Assembly: GCF_964340395.1 (NCBI RefSeq)
Contig: NC_135561.1
Location: 144,001 to 208,000 of the forward strand
Direction: 5' to 3'
DNA from: Glandiceps talaboti
Lineage: Eukaryota > Hemichordata > Enteropneusta > Spengelidae
Length of the DNA stretch: 64,000 bases
Below the pieces are notes generated by a model, which was not told where the DNA came from, ran no database searches, and saw only the letters and a list, made by a program, of their open reading frames with translations. Positions within the stretch are counted from its first letter, which is position 1. The number at the start of each line of letters is the position of its first letter. Both the position numbers and the translations under genes were made by a program. This document shows, piece after piece, positions 45,552 through 56,715 of this stretch.

Positions 45552-46037
45552 CAGGACATTCAATGTTCACACATAAAACATTTTATATGATCATGGGTAT
45601 AATAATTAAATATAATTATCACCAATATTTGTCTTAATACACCCAAGGAAAATATTTGTGGCCTAAGGGGCCTTATGACTATGTTAAAATATGAGTAATG
45701 ACAAACCCTTAGGTCATAAGTACTTTGTAACTGAGTAAACAAAATATTTGGAATGATAATTATACCTCTGCAAGCATAATTTATGAAATGTTTAATAGTT
45801 ATTACTCATATTTTGAGCCATGCAGAACTAGTGATGTAGATATTTGTTGTCGTGACAGACCAGGGTAAATCCTGTAGTTTTTGTTTGAACATGTTCAACT
45901 TGGCTAGTGTAAGGTATAATGTGTATACAGTTACACCTAAGACTCTGATTTGCACAGACAAGGAACATTAGTATCATTATTATTATCATGAACAGGGACT
46001 GAGTATAAAAACTAATAGCTTGTTTTTACCCTTACAG

Positions 46038-46211
46038 CAAGCACAACAATTGAAATCACTAAAACATCAACATGATGAAGAAATCGAGCACCATGAAGCT
46101 GCTATTAGACGTCATTCTGAGGCCATAACAAGACATAAGAAGAGAATGCAACAAATAGATGATGAAGCTGATGATCTAGATAGTAGTGATAGTGATAATG
46201 AAAAGAAATAA
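46038..46211 (+). CDS. ATP5IF1: ATP5IF1 exon 4: coiled coil and C-terminus
   Basis: The acceptor 'tttacccttacag' begins in phase 0. Residues 67-123 begin QAQQLKSLKHQHDEEIEHHE and continue as a helix rich in His/Lys/Glu. His78 aligns with the pH-sensing His49 of bovine IF1, while the preceding position (His48) is glutamine. The helix is the dimerisation coiled coil. The last 16 residues (DEADDLDSSDSDNEKK) form an acidic tail absent from mammalian IF1, which makes this precursor longer than the 106-residue human one. Stop TAA at 46209-46211. Confidence 0.95.
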   Translation, partial: QAQQLKSLKHQHDEEIEHHEAAIRRHSEAITRHKKRMQQIDDEADDLDSSDSDNEKK

Positions 46212-47195
46212 ATCTATTAGAATAGAACCAGAATGGTAAGACCAGTGTCCTTGTACCATTCAGTTTTTTGGAGTGAGTCATGTTAGAGAAGATGATAACC
46301 TGAGTTCTGAAGTTTTCACAAAAACAAACTTTACCATAAACCTGTGATTTTAGTCCCACAATAGTATTTCAGTATCCCCAGTTCTTGTATCCATGTACAC
46401 ATTTACCCTGAACCTGTAAACTCCCATAATGCAACATGTTTAGTGGGTTGTCACTGTCAACGGACATGAGTTTAAATATCTTTGTGTAAGTTTTTTGTTA
46501 ACTTAGGGATACCCGTTAGGAGAAATTGGTACTTGACGGGGTACTTGTATAAATTTACATCTGCTTGAGGATGCCCACTGTTCAGTGGTATGTGAAATCT
46601 TAGAACTCAGGTTATTTGACTTATGTAGGTACCTAGAATTCGAGTTTGACCTCTTCAACTTTAATCTTTCACCTTTACCATGTAATCTACAGGTAAATTT
46701 AAAGTTACGTAACAAGCCAATTTGGCAGCCATATGATATGCTGTCTATTGTGAAGTTGTAATCTATTCCACCTGATTGGCCAAAAGTGATCAATTGTGGT
46801 ATTGACTATTGTCAGCTAATCAGCAGTCAGGTTACGGAGTGAGAAAAGATCATTTGTGGTACCTACCTAGTCGAACTATTTTGATATGAACCCAAAATTA
46901 CTGTCTTTGAAGTGTCAGCATCAGTTGTTGTTGTTGCAAACCCAAATTAACATGGAAGGAGATAAAAAGCTCATTTGTATGATTCCAAACATGATTAAAT
47001 AGTGGTGGAAGAGCCATAGATATTATAGCTATATACAACAAGTTTGCTGTGTAAAGAATTTAAAAATTATAAACTAACAATATTTGGTTCCTTGTCTTGT
47101 GGCTCTGTGTTTTAATCTGAAGGATTGTCTGCAATGTATTATGTGTGGTACATGTGATATGTATGGAATAATGTGAATAAATAAATAATACATAA
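46212..47195 (+). other. ATP5IF1 3' untranslated region
   Basis: Extends from the stop to a cluster of overlapping AATAAA signals around 47174-47188 (gtgaataaataaataatac). No long frame on the + strand. The 96-codon minus frame (46503-46793) has no recognisable domain. Confidence 0.55.
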
Positions 47196-47302
47196 TTTTC
47201 TAGTGGCTATGTTTGACAACTCTCTCTACACTAGCTGTATGGTTGTGGCTATGTTTGACAACACTCTCTGAAAAGAAATAAAAAAAACGTTCAAAGTAGT
47301 CT

Positions 47303-47494
47303 GGTCTATATCACAGAGAGCATGCGCATACAGTAATGAAACCAAACAATGCGACCCAGCTCTGCCTAACTGAAAAACTCTGCATCCTCAACACCGACAA
47401 ACAAACACTTCTCAACAAAAAATCTGAACTCATCTCAAAGTGCCAACACGAAAACAAGTTCTACATAGAGAACTTCAAAAGTAACATCACCTGA
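47303..47494 (+). pseudogene. Penelope-like retroelement, C-terminal fragment
   Basis: The frame ending with TGA at 47492-47494 reads ..QLCLTEKLCILNTDKQTLLN.. then ..KKSELISKCQHENKFYIENF... The pattern C-L-x-E-K-L-x-I-L .. L-N-K-[KR]-S-E-L-I-S-K-C-x-H-x-N-K-F is the zinc-finger-like tail that follows the GIY-YIG endonuclease in Penelope-like reverse transcriptase proteins (recognised from memory of the family). The frame is under 60 codons. The reverse transcriptase and endonuclease parts are absent upstream, so this is a 5'-truncated dead copy. It is followed by a tetranucleotide repeat, a common 3' end for truncated retroelements. Confidence 0.7.
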
Positions 47495-47502
47495 CAAATC
47501 TG

Positions 47503-47596
47503 CATGCATGCATGCATGCATACATACATACATACATACATACATACATACATACATACATACATACATACATACATACATACATACATACATACA
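47503..47596. repeat. (CATG)n(CATA)n microsatellite
   Basis: Four CATG units followed by about 19 CATA/TACA units, directly after the Penelope-like fragment. Confidence 0.97.
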
Positions 47597-48406
47597 AAGG
47601 CTCATTGAATAATGACGAGGTTCTCCCTAAATGAATTTCTGAACGCCATGATATAGAGAATCATGTGTCAAACCACTCCATTTTATGCAAAAATGGTATC
47701 AACCTTGATCTCAAACAGGCATCTACATGTGTAAAAGATCTATGAGCCCTCCTGTGGAAAAGTTTATATAGGACATGTCAACTTTATTTTGGAATGAGAA
47801 GGATTGATATATGATAAATCTCATACAATGATGTCAAATATGACCACAATTGTTATACATAGCCTCTTTTACATCATCAGACATCCACATACAGTTTGAA
47901 ATGGTAAAAGGATTGCATATGTTATAGCGCCATCAACGGTAGTAATTATCAAAAATTACATCATCTTTTTACGTACTCTTGAGGAAGGCAAAATAAGTTT
48001 TATGACCAGTTATACATCTTGTACGTTTATGCATAGACTAGTAGGGTCTATGGTTTATATCCATTACTTGTGTGCTTTTAGAGAAGGTATGTTGGCTGTG
48101 TTCATGTAAGTTTTAAAAATTTGTATTAATTCCGATCCTCCTCAACTCTTCCTCCTGAGCTCCTGTCTCCAAAGTCTCTTCCAAAATTTTTACTCCTTCA
48201 CAATTTGTTTCTTGTACTTGTACATTGACCGATAGTTTTGCAGGCTATTTAAAAATAATATTCCTATAGGTTTCACATCTTGCCTTGTCAAAAAATAGTT
48301 CGTAGTTGGGCTCCGCCAGATCTATTGCAATATTGATGTTTGTGATGATGAGTCCCGTGTTGGTGCCAGAAGAGTGCAGTTCTCAAATCATCTCCAGGCG
48401 TGTTTA

Positions 48407-48900
48407 GGGAGCCTGCAGTATTTGCGGGGGTGGGGGGGGTGGATCACACATGGTCTTTTAAGTAAAACATGACCCTCCCCCAATTCTCTATTTGTAAAAA
48501 TTGACCCTCCCCTTTGTCCCATTTTGTAAAACATGACCCTCCCAATGACAATTGCATATACTGAAAGTTAATCAATATTCCCATTATATGTATACATACA
48601 AATTAAATGATTTTGACTCTGTATTAGAAAGCAATATTTGTACATATAAAGTGACAAACAGTAAAAGACTGGATAGTTACCTTTCTCTTATAATCATACA
48701 CAGGCTAGTTAGTATCTAACATGTGCTTTCCATGTTGTACATACTCTGTCTGATCTGGTCATTTATAAAAGTTACCTGATATCATAGTCATCATCGTCAC
48801 CTTCACCTTCAGTATTGCCACTATCAGTGTCACTGACTCATCTTCACTACTTAAGTAAGTACATGTATTACTGTCCATGTTCTCTATGACATTCAAAACT

Positions 48901-48933
<33 letters not shown>

Positions 48934-49279
48934 CTGCTACCATCACCATCATATTTTAACAACAACATTCAACAAAATGCATCATTTTATTAAACGATTT
49001 TCTTACAATATATGCAGTTTTATTTTTGTATTTTGGCATGTAAAGTACTTGTAAAAATAAATGTTGAGTACTCATCTCACTTTTACATCTCAAAACACAC
49101 CAAAAAAAACCAAATTGATAATAATTTAATTTTTAATTTGGTCACAAAACTACGGATTATAAAATGTGACCCTCCCCAAATATTGTAATGCAAAATATAA
49201 CCCACCCCAAAGAACAGGTTTGTAAAATGTGCCACCCCGATTCCGCTGGCCCTCCCCCGTGTAAATACTGGAGGCTCCC
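48407..49279. mobile_element. 873-bp Harbinger-like non-autonomous element (family C, complete copy)
   Basis: The left end GGGAGCCTGCAGTATTTGCGGGGG and right end ..CCCCCGTGTAAATACTGGAGGCTCCC are inverted repeats. TTA lies directly outside both (48404-48406, 49280-49282). A TTA/TAA 3-bp duplication is typical of PIF/Harbinger elements. The interior is itself nearly palindromic in its G-rich parts ('aacatgaccctccc..' against 'gggagggtcacatttt'). It contains an (ATC)n run at 48904-48936. The right 320 bp correspond in reverse complement to the half copies at 16755 and 50034. No transposase. Confidence 0.8.
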
Positions 49280-49282
49280 TTA

Positions 49283-50030
49283 GAGTCAATGTGACATGTT
49301 TCTGTAGTGATGTGGGGGGGGGGGGTAATTCCATGGGTAACATTACGGGGAGGCTCCTCACAAACATTGAAACCCAAAGCGTTGTGATACCATTGTTATG
49401 CAAAAAGTATACCCTTTCTGATACCAAGTTGCATTTTAATTAGTAAAAGTCAGGGCTCCCAGGGGAAGCTAGCCCTAGATATAGTATGGCATGAGCGACT
49501 ATAGTACGGAAGTTTTGAAGGTAGATACACCAGGTTGAAACGCTTCCAGTGTTGACTGCATAGCCATAGTCACTGTTAATTAACACCAGTTTTGATTCAC
49601 CCAACCCTTTCTCATATCACCACCTCGACTCATGAAAAGTATACCCTTTCTGATACCAACCAGCATAAATAAAAACGATCCCTTTCGCGCGGACCATCCT
49701 TGTATTGTCATCTATGGGAGTATAATTGTGAATTCCTAACTGTGATTAAGTAAACTATCGTAACGGAAAAACTAATATTGTCTAATGTGGCTATACATTT
49801 TCGAAAACTTAAATTTCTTCCTCATGATCTCCGTGGGGCAATTTGATGGATATCCATATACAACGAGGCGTTGCACAGATTTGACCTAGCTGGTATTAGT
49901 TTCAGATATTGAAGTGCTCAGGACACTGCAGCTGTCGACTATAGATCCTCACCTTTTCGTGCGGATAGCTTCTCGAGATGACAAGCGAAGTCTCTGAGTA
50001 GCCTAGAATCTAGGCGAATGGAGATTTGTA
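49283..50030. other. Intergenic, nothing recognised
   Basis: Contains a G-run near 49314-49325 and a pair of 'aaaagtataccctttctgataccaa' direct repeats (about 49404-49428 and 49636-49660). No coding sequence is recognised. Confidence 0.5.
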
Positions 50031-50033
50031 ATG

Positions 50034-50358
50034 GGGAGCCTCAGTATTTACAAGGGGGAGGAATTGGGGGGTTGGTCACATTTTACAAACCTGTTCTTGG
50101 GGGAGGGTCATATTTTGCATTACAATGTTTGGGGGAGGGTCACATTTGACAATCCGTAGTTTTGTGGCCAAATTGAAGATTCGATTATTGTCAATTCGTT
50201 TTGTGTGTTTTCCGATGTAAAGTGAGATTAGCACTCAACATTTATTTTTACAAGTACTTTACATGCCAAAATACAAAAATAAAAATACATACATTGTAAG
50301 AAAATTGTTTAATAAAAACATTTTGTTGAGTGTACCATCTCACCTTATCACATCTCCC
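50034..50358 (+). mobile_element. Harbinger-like repeat family C, half copy 2
   Basis: Begins GGGAGCCTCAGTATTTACAAGGGGG and follows the half copy at 16755 block by block to 'ttgttgagtgtaccatctcaccttatcac'. It ends ctccctta, like the element terminus. If both ends are true termini, this is a short solo derivative with one internal half. A matching 3-bp duplication is not seen on the left. Confidence 0.75.
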
Positions 50359-50689
50359 TTATGATTGGGGAAATAACGAATTCACTGAATTCAAAACCAC
50401 CATTCGCATGGATCCTTGGCTAGTCTGTGGGTTGATAGACCACTGATATATGCCTGGTAAACCGTCTGCATGGTATAGTGCATACTTTACATGTAAATTC
50501 TCAATTTCTTAATTTGCGCGAATTCAAACTTTGAAAATACAAAATAAATAAATAATTCTAACAACGATCAGATCAGACGAACACTTTAACGAACGAACGA
50601 GACTTTGAAATGAAGGCTTTCATTAAAGCGCCCTCAAGAGGAAAGGGAAAGTGAACCTCATTAGTAAATCATCTGATTCGTTGGCTCGC

Positions 50690-51727
50690 TCTGCGGGGGT
50701 ATACGGTAGTTCGTCCGGAATAAAGAAGTGTTTGGTGTGTTTATTTGACGCCGTTGTTTGCCTATTTGGAAGAGTGTAAACAACTCAGTTTATTCAGGAA
50801 CATACTACATTTCGTGTACAGTAGCTGAAGCAGGGCTTTCGGGACTTGTTTCAACACACTAACGAAGTATCGAAAGAAGTTTATAGAAGACTTGGACATC
50901 GTCTGTAAACTGACAAAGTTTATGTATTCTTGTCCGTCTTCACGGTTGAAGGAGCTGTCACACTGAACCAACGTCTATAGCATCGGGAATGGATTGATAT
51001 GCCGAAGTAAACTGCGATCATAAACTAAACTTGACGAGGAACAGACACACCAGCAACGGAACCATGGAGAGAGAAGTTTACATTTACAAAAGCCATTGAG
51101 ATCGAGGTCTGAAGTAGAATTTCTCGTAATCCACTTTGAGATTGTAACAGTTCACCGGTATCAGTTACTAGTCGCTTTTGTTGATCCTTGGAATTTTGGC
51201 CTATTTCAAACAAACGTCTCCGTGTTTCCCTTCGATTTAGAACTTGCACATTTACAGCGTGTGACTAACGTTATTTCTGCGACGTTATATAGTTTGTGTA
51301 GAGAAGAAACGATCATTAAGAAATAAGAATAGTTGTGAGAGTATGAAAGCCCTGGCATGTGGCATGAATAGAGAAGTTGACAGGCCGTGAATAGAACGTA
51401 CGCGTACGAACAACTCGACTGGATACACTTCCATTGGCATTCACGGGGCAAACAAAGTACAAACTTTCGTTCTCTAATCTTGTTGGTGTAAACTATCGCT
51501 TTGTGTGTGTTTGTAGCAGAAAGTTTGTAAACTTCAACGATTGTCAGTTTGTGATAGGTGATATTAAGGACGTGCAATAACTCCGCGAGTGGCTATCGAC
51601 CATTGTGGTGTGACCCTATGTAACTGGACCCCGTAGATTATAATTTATACCCGTCTTTGTTTTCACTGTGTGTGGATGTCTTGTGGTGGCCTCTGTTTTC
51701 CTCCGAGACGATTGAATTTGAGACAAA
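50690..51727 (+). promoter_or_regulatory. Promoter and 5' untranslated region of SMO
   Basis: The stretch is CpG-containing, unlike the flanking AT-rich DNA, and leads without an obvious acceptor into the SMO start at 51728. Several upstream ATGs with short frames are present. The transcription start cannot be placed; no TATA box is apparent. The minus-strand frames over this interval are not supported. Confidence 0.45.
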
Positions 51728-52159
51728 ATGGCCGACGTCCTGAAGATCTTCGCCCTTATATTCATGTTGGTAACAACTGTTTGTGAAGTTTTTGCAAGTG
51801 TAGCTGACCCTTGCAAGAGGGCAACGACTTGTGAAGCAGTAACTTCGGACACATGTCTCGGGACGAAATTGTCACACTCATACACATCAACCATCCTGGC
51901 GAATGACTCGAGTTCCCAAGACGAAATCAGAGCAAAGCTGGCCATGTGGAAAGGTCTGCAATATGTACCGCGATGTTGGGAAGTCATCCAGCCATTACTT
52001 TGCTCTGTATACATGCCGAAATGCGAGAATGGGTTTGTGGAACTACCAAGCTTAGATATATGTACGGTAACGCGAGGACCGTGTCAGATCGTGGAATCGG
52101 AGAGAGGATGGCCGTCGTTTTTGCAGTGTGACCAAAATCATTTTAAGGATGGCTGTGAT
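51728..52159 (+). CDS. SMO: SMO exon 1: Smoothened, signal peptide and cysteine-rich domain (partial gene)
   Basis: ATG in good context (aaaATGg). 144 residues end in phase 0 at donor GAT|GTAAGT. Residues 1-23 are a signal peptide (MADVLKIFALIFMLVTTVCE..). Residues 29-143 form the Smoothened cysteine-rich domain, with cysteines at 29, 35, 43, 83, 92, 99, 112, 119, 134 and 143. The strings PRCWEVIQPLLC, VYMPKCEN and RGPCQIVE-ERGWP-FL match human SMO closely. Asp60, Trp74 and Tyr95 align with human D95, W109 and Y130, which line the sterol pocket. Smoothened is the seven-transmembrane transducer of Hedgehog signals, held in check by Patched. Exon 2 is at 60034; the helices follow beyond the window. 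Confidence 0.95.
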
Positions 52160-54035
52160 GTAAGTGTATAGTTATAATTATATTGCCATTTGTAAAGACT
52201 TTCTACTATACGCCTTTCGAATAATAACATACATAAACTAAACTAATCACGTAAAAGTAAGTAACTCGTAAATTCATAAAATAGACAATTATCAGTCTAC
52301 TAATATCACCAATACTATAGAGAGAATGATCTGAGTCAGATCGAAATGAATTTTTATTGGGTGATTTCAGAATTGAGGGTACAGTAGAAAGTCATACTTG
52401 GTTTCTAACCAATATGCCCCTCCAAGTTTGAAAACTAAATTAACGGATGTCTTGTGCATGAACGTACACTAAGTTGATTGCCCAGGTTGATTGGTAATTA
52501 TGTATAACAGTATAACGTTAGGTGTGAAATATGTGATTGTCACTGTTACTCTGTGTTTATCCGTGCTGTAAACAAGAAATATCCCACAATCAGACCATTA
52601 ACATACACTGTGTCAATTTCATTATGATCTCGGAACAATTACAATTCAATTTGACTGTTGCTTGAACGTGATGTTTCCTGCAAACTTCAGTGCGCACTAC
52701 ATCAAACAAACACCTCTAACAAACCTACCCGAAAATTTGAATATTAATATAAAAGATTATACCTTCTGTTCAGAAAGGAGACGGGAAGTGTATTGAAATG
52801 GTAATAAGCTACCTTGATGACTTGAGCTAGACTTATTCAGTTCTTTGTCCCAGGGGAACGTTCAGTATTTGTCGTGTACTTGGCAACATTGTATCAGTTC
52901 GTCTAAACTACACTTTCGTTGTATGTGTGAGCTGTGACACAGCGTGACGCAATGTGCTCTGCAACGGTGAATTATTGAAATTTCTGAACTCAGTCATTTT
53001 GAAATTATACATTAATCAAATATTTGCAAATGACATAATAAACTTAAATATACCACAAAAAACCCAAATAATCATATTAAAGTGTACTGAGTTTATGAGA
53101 GTGTAGGCATGCGCATACACACTTCTGTTGAATTTGATTACAAAATATTATAAGGGGGGGGGGGGGTATTTATATCTCTGCACATTTTCTGATTCCTATA
53201 TCTCCAATATATTGATTCTGATTCATTTGGTACAGGCATGGAAGTATAATATTTCCATGGTACAGGGAACAGAATTCTACAGTAGTAATCAATATTCCAT
53301 GGAATATTATTTATAGGGATACTTCAGTGATATGATAGCATAGAATAATTAGTAAAGTTAAATTTACATTTATTAATGAAATAATATTTTCAATGGAATG
53401 TTATTCCGGTAGAGGGGAGACATTATATTATAAGAGCAAAATGAAATTCCAATGAGAAATAGTTTGAATATTTACAATTTCAAATATAGTAATTTAAAAT
53501 CATCTTTCTACAGGGTGGGGTGGGGTGGGGTGTTTGTACACAAAATAACTACACATGTTGAAAAGATGTTGTGTTTGCACAGCAACTAGTGTGATTAAAC
53601 CAGAGTGTGAATTTCAGATTTTGGTTTTATGTAGTTGATGGTTTGCTTAATCTATCTGTTGGCATTCTCCAGGTTCTTACTTGTCTTCATTCCCCACAAA
53701 ATAAGAAGTAATTATATAATGTGTAGAAGTCTAATGTGCAAGTTTACCAGATTTATACCACTTTTACTTGGGTTCCCAAAATGTAGCAAATAATTATAAC
53801 TGTGCATTTCATCAGCCCTTTGTCCAAAATAACTAAAGTTTTACTAAATGTCCCCCTCTATTTACATAATACTTTGGTTTTGTTTACTGGATATATGTGA
53901 CTCCACTATACCCCTTCACTATTATGGCAGCACTGATCCAGCAAGTAGAGACTAGGGTTCCCGTAATTTAGCTAAATACTGGGAGTCCAATCTTCCACGA
54001 CTCCAAAATAAAAATGCACACACCATATCTTCATT
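52160..54035. other. SMO intron 1, proximal part
   Basis: AT-rich intron without coding signals. Contains G-rich runs at 53154-53166 and 53515-53530 (ggggtggggtggggtg), the latter with four G tracts that could form a G-quadruplex. Confidence 0.65.
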
Positions 54036-54036
54036 C

Positions 54037-54232
54037 TGACGTACCATCTCTGTGATCGGTGAAACATAAAAATGCATATATATCTCTATTCTGACATACC
54101 ATCTACATGATCGGTGAAACATAAAAGTGCATATACATTTTATTCTGACATACCATCTTTGTGATCGGTGAAACATAAAAGTGCATATATATTTTATTCT
54201 GATGTACCATCTACATGATAGGTAAAAACACA
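54037..54232. repeat. Four-copy tandem repeat, about 55 bp
   Basis: Copies begin near 54037, 54092, 54147 and 54200 with 'ctgacataccatctacatgatcggtgaaacataaaa' and end 'tgcatatatattttatt'. The tryptophan/arginine-rich minus frame (54005-54233) is produced by the repeat. Confidence 0.9.
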
Positions 54233-54639
54233 AACCAATTTAACAAAGTCAAACCCATCCCTACTCCTATGCTATTGTTATAGAAATACCCAACAATGAC
54301 TGGAATTGTCATTATCTTCCAGTTCACTAGTTCCTAACAATGTCATTAATAAGTACCCTTCCTCCCATAGCCATCTTTTCATTCATTCATTGTAGTACAA
54401 ACATGAACATATCTGTGGGCTGGTTTTATGATGGGGTCGTAAATGGTTATAGTGAATGGAACAAAAGATGGCATGCTTGTTTCTCATATAGGTATTGTTA
54501 TTGCAAACACACCCATGTCATAAAACACATGATATGAGTTGAATCATCATGTCATATAAGATTTATGGAAAATGCACCATCTCCTGCATTGGTTACATTC
54601 CAATAAGATGGAATATTAAAGAGATTTTGATCGATTTTA

Positions 54640-54821
54640 TAACAGTTAATAATATCCCTTATTATCATAGATGGCGTGAAATGCACATCGGAAAAAAACC
54701 CTTTACATGTAAACTTTTGCTGTTACTTTATTCAAAGAAAACTCCAACACATGCAGCATACAATGCTAATCAGTTAAAAACAGAGAAAACATTTTTGGAG
54801 TGTGTACAACTTTTTGAATAG
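54640..54821 (+). pseudogene. Possible decayed C2H2 zinc finger fragment
   Basis: The + frame contains MHIGKKPFTCKLLLLLYSKK followed by TEKTFLECVQLF. The first part resembles a finger linker and first half-finger (HTGEKPFTCKxC), with the second cysteine and histidines lost. The second part resembles another linker start (TxEKTFxEC). It could be a relic of a zinc finger gene in SMO intron 1, or chance. Confidence 0.2.
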
Positions 54822-54837
54822 AGGTCAACATGTTATC

Positions 54838-56043
54838 AAAATAAAACCAGTTTAGAATCCAGCTAAAAACTGGTTTTATTCCCAGAGTTAACACAGTATT
54901 TAGTTTAGAATCCAGCTAAACACTATGTTAACTTTGGGAATAAAACCAGTTTAGAATCCAGCTAAATACTGTGTTAACTCTGGGAATAAAACCAGTTTAG
55001 AATCCAGCTAAATACTGTGTTGACTTTGGGAATAAAACCAGTTTAGAATCCAGCTAAACACCATGTTAACTCTGGGAATAAAACCAGTTTAGAATCCAGC
55101 TAAATACTATGTTAACTTTGGGAATAAAACCAGTTTAGAATCCAGCTAAACACCATGTTAACTCTTGGAATAAAACCAGTTTAGAATCCAGCTAAATACT
55201 GTGTTAACTCTGGGAATAAAACCAGTTTAGAATCCAGCTAAACACTGTGTTAACTCTTGGAATAAAACCAGTTTAGAATCCAGCTAAATACTGTGTTAAC
55301 TCTGGGAATAAAACCAGTTTAGAATCCAGCTAAATACTATGTTAACTCTGTGAATAAAACCAGTTTAGAATCCAGCTAAACACCATGTTAACTCTGGGAA
55401 TAAAACCAGTTTAGAATCCAGCTAAATACTGTGTTAACTCTGGGAATAAAACCAGTTTAGAATCCAGCTAAACACTGTGTTAACTCTTGGAATAAAACCA
55501 GTTTAGAATCCAGCTAAATACTGTGTTAACTCTGGGAATAAAACCAGTTTAGAATCCAGCTAAATACTATGTTAACTCTGTGAATAAAACCAGTTTAGAA
55601 TCCAGCTAAACACCATGTTAACTCTGGGAATAAAACCAGTTTAGAATCCAGCTAAATACTATGTTAACTTTGGGAATAAAACCAGTTTAGAATCCAGCTA
55701 AACACCATGTTAACTTTGGGAATAAAACCAGTTTAGAATCCAGCTAAATACTATGTTAACTTTGGGAATAAAACCAGTTTAGAATCCAGCTAAATACTAT
55801 GTTAACTCTGGGAATAAAACCAGTTTAGAATCCAGCTAAATACTATGTTAACTCTGGGAATAAAACCAGTTTAGAATCCAGCTGAACACTGTGTTAACTT
55901 TGGGAATAAAACCAGTTTAGAATCCAGCTAAACACTATGTTAACTCTTGGAATAAAACCAGTTTAGAATCCAGCTAAATACTATGTTAACTCTGGGAATA
56001 AAACCAGTTTAGAATCCAGCTGAACACTGTGTTAACTCTGGGA
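54838..56043. repeat. 46-bp minisatellite with inverted first unit, SMO intron 1
   Basis: About 26 copies of a 46-bp unit (gaataaaaccagtttagaat, then ccagctaaatactgtgttaa and ctctgg), with alternating variants (aaatactgtg/aaacaccatg/aaatactatg; ctctgg/ctttgg/ctcttgg). At the left edge, 54865-54902 is the reverse complement of a unit, so the array begins with a head-to-head junction: one direct part-unit, one inverted unit, then the direct array. Confidence 0.96.
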
Positions 56044-56597
56044 AAACAAAATCTTGGTGAGATTTTTTTAAAACATGACAGTGAACCTACTATGAACCTC
56101 CAAATTTCCTTTGTTATTATTTCAAAATGACCAACAGCAAGCTTCCACATAGCAAAGTTTAGAGAGATTTGTAAAACTTTGATTTTCAGTGAAATTTGTT
56201 CCAATGTGCATTCTACCGTAATGTGCGGCATGCAGTACTCCTCAAAATAAGTCACTGAAATACACAGTTCATCATTTGAAATAAATAGCATATTACAATA
56301 GGTAATTACACTTTCATTTTTGAATTGAGGAAATTGTACATTTGAAATCTTAATTAGTACTTGAAAGTTATTAATAATAATGATGTATTACCTTTAATCA
56401 TGTATGCCACTATTAATCACTATAACTACTACTGTACAACTAGTAAATATGTTCTTCTCCATTAGCAATTGGAATTGTGGATTATATTTTTGTATACAAG
56501 GAAAAGAAACAGTGAGGGGAAAGTTTCGGAAACATCTAGTGTATAAATAATTAAATAGTGGAATTATTTTCAAATAAGGGTTTATACATTTTATTCC

Positions 56598-56607
56598 AAC
56601 ACACACA

Positions 56608-56639
<32 letters not shown>

Positions 56640-56715
56640 CACACGTATGTATGTATGTATGTATGTATGTATGTATGTATTCATGTATGTATGTATGTAT
56701 GTATGTATGCAGACA
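56598..56715. repeat. (CACG)n(CA)n(TATG)n compound microsatellite
   Basis: CACG and CA runs from 56600 to 56644 followed by GTAT units to about 56710, interrupted once by 'tattcatg'. Frames across it are artefacts. Confidence 0.96.

Noticed and set aside
51616-52014. 132-codon minus frame opposite SMO exon 1
   Set aside because: Antisense shadow of the Smoothened cysteine-rich domain exon.
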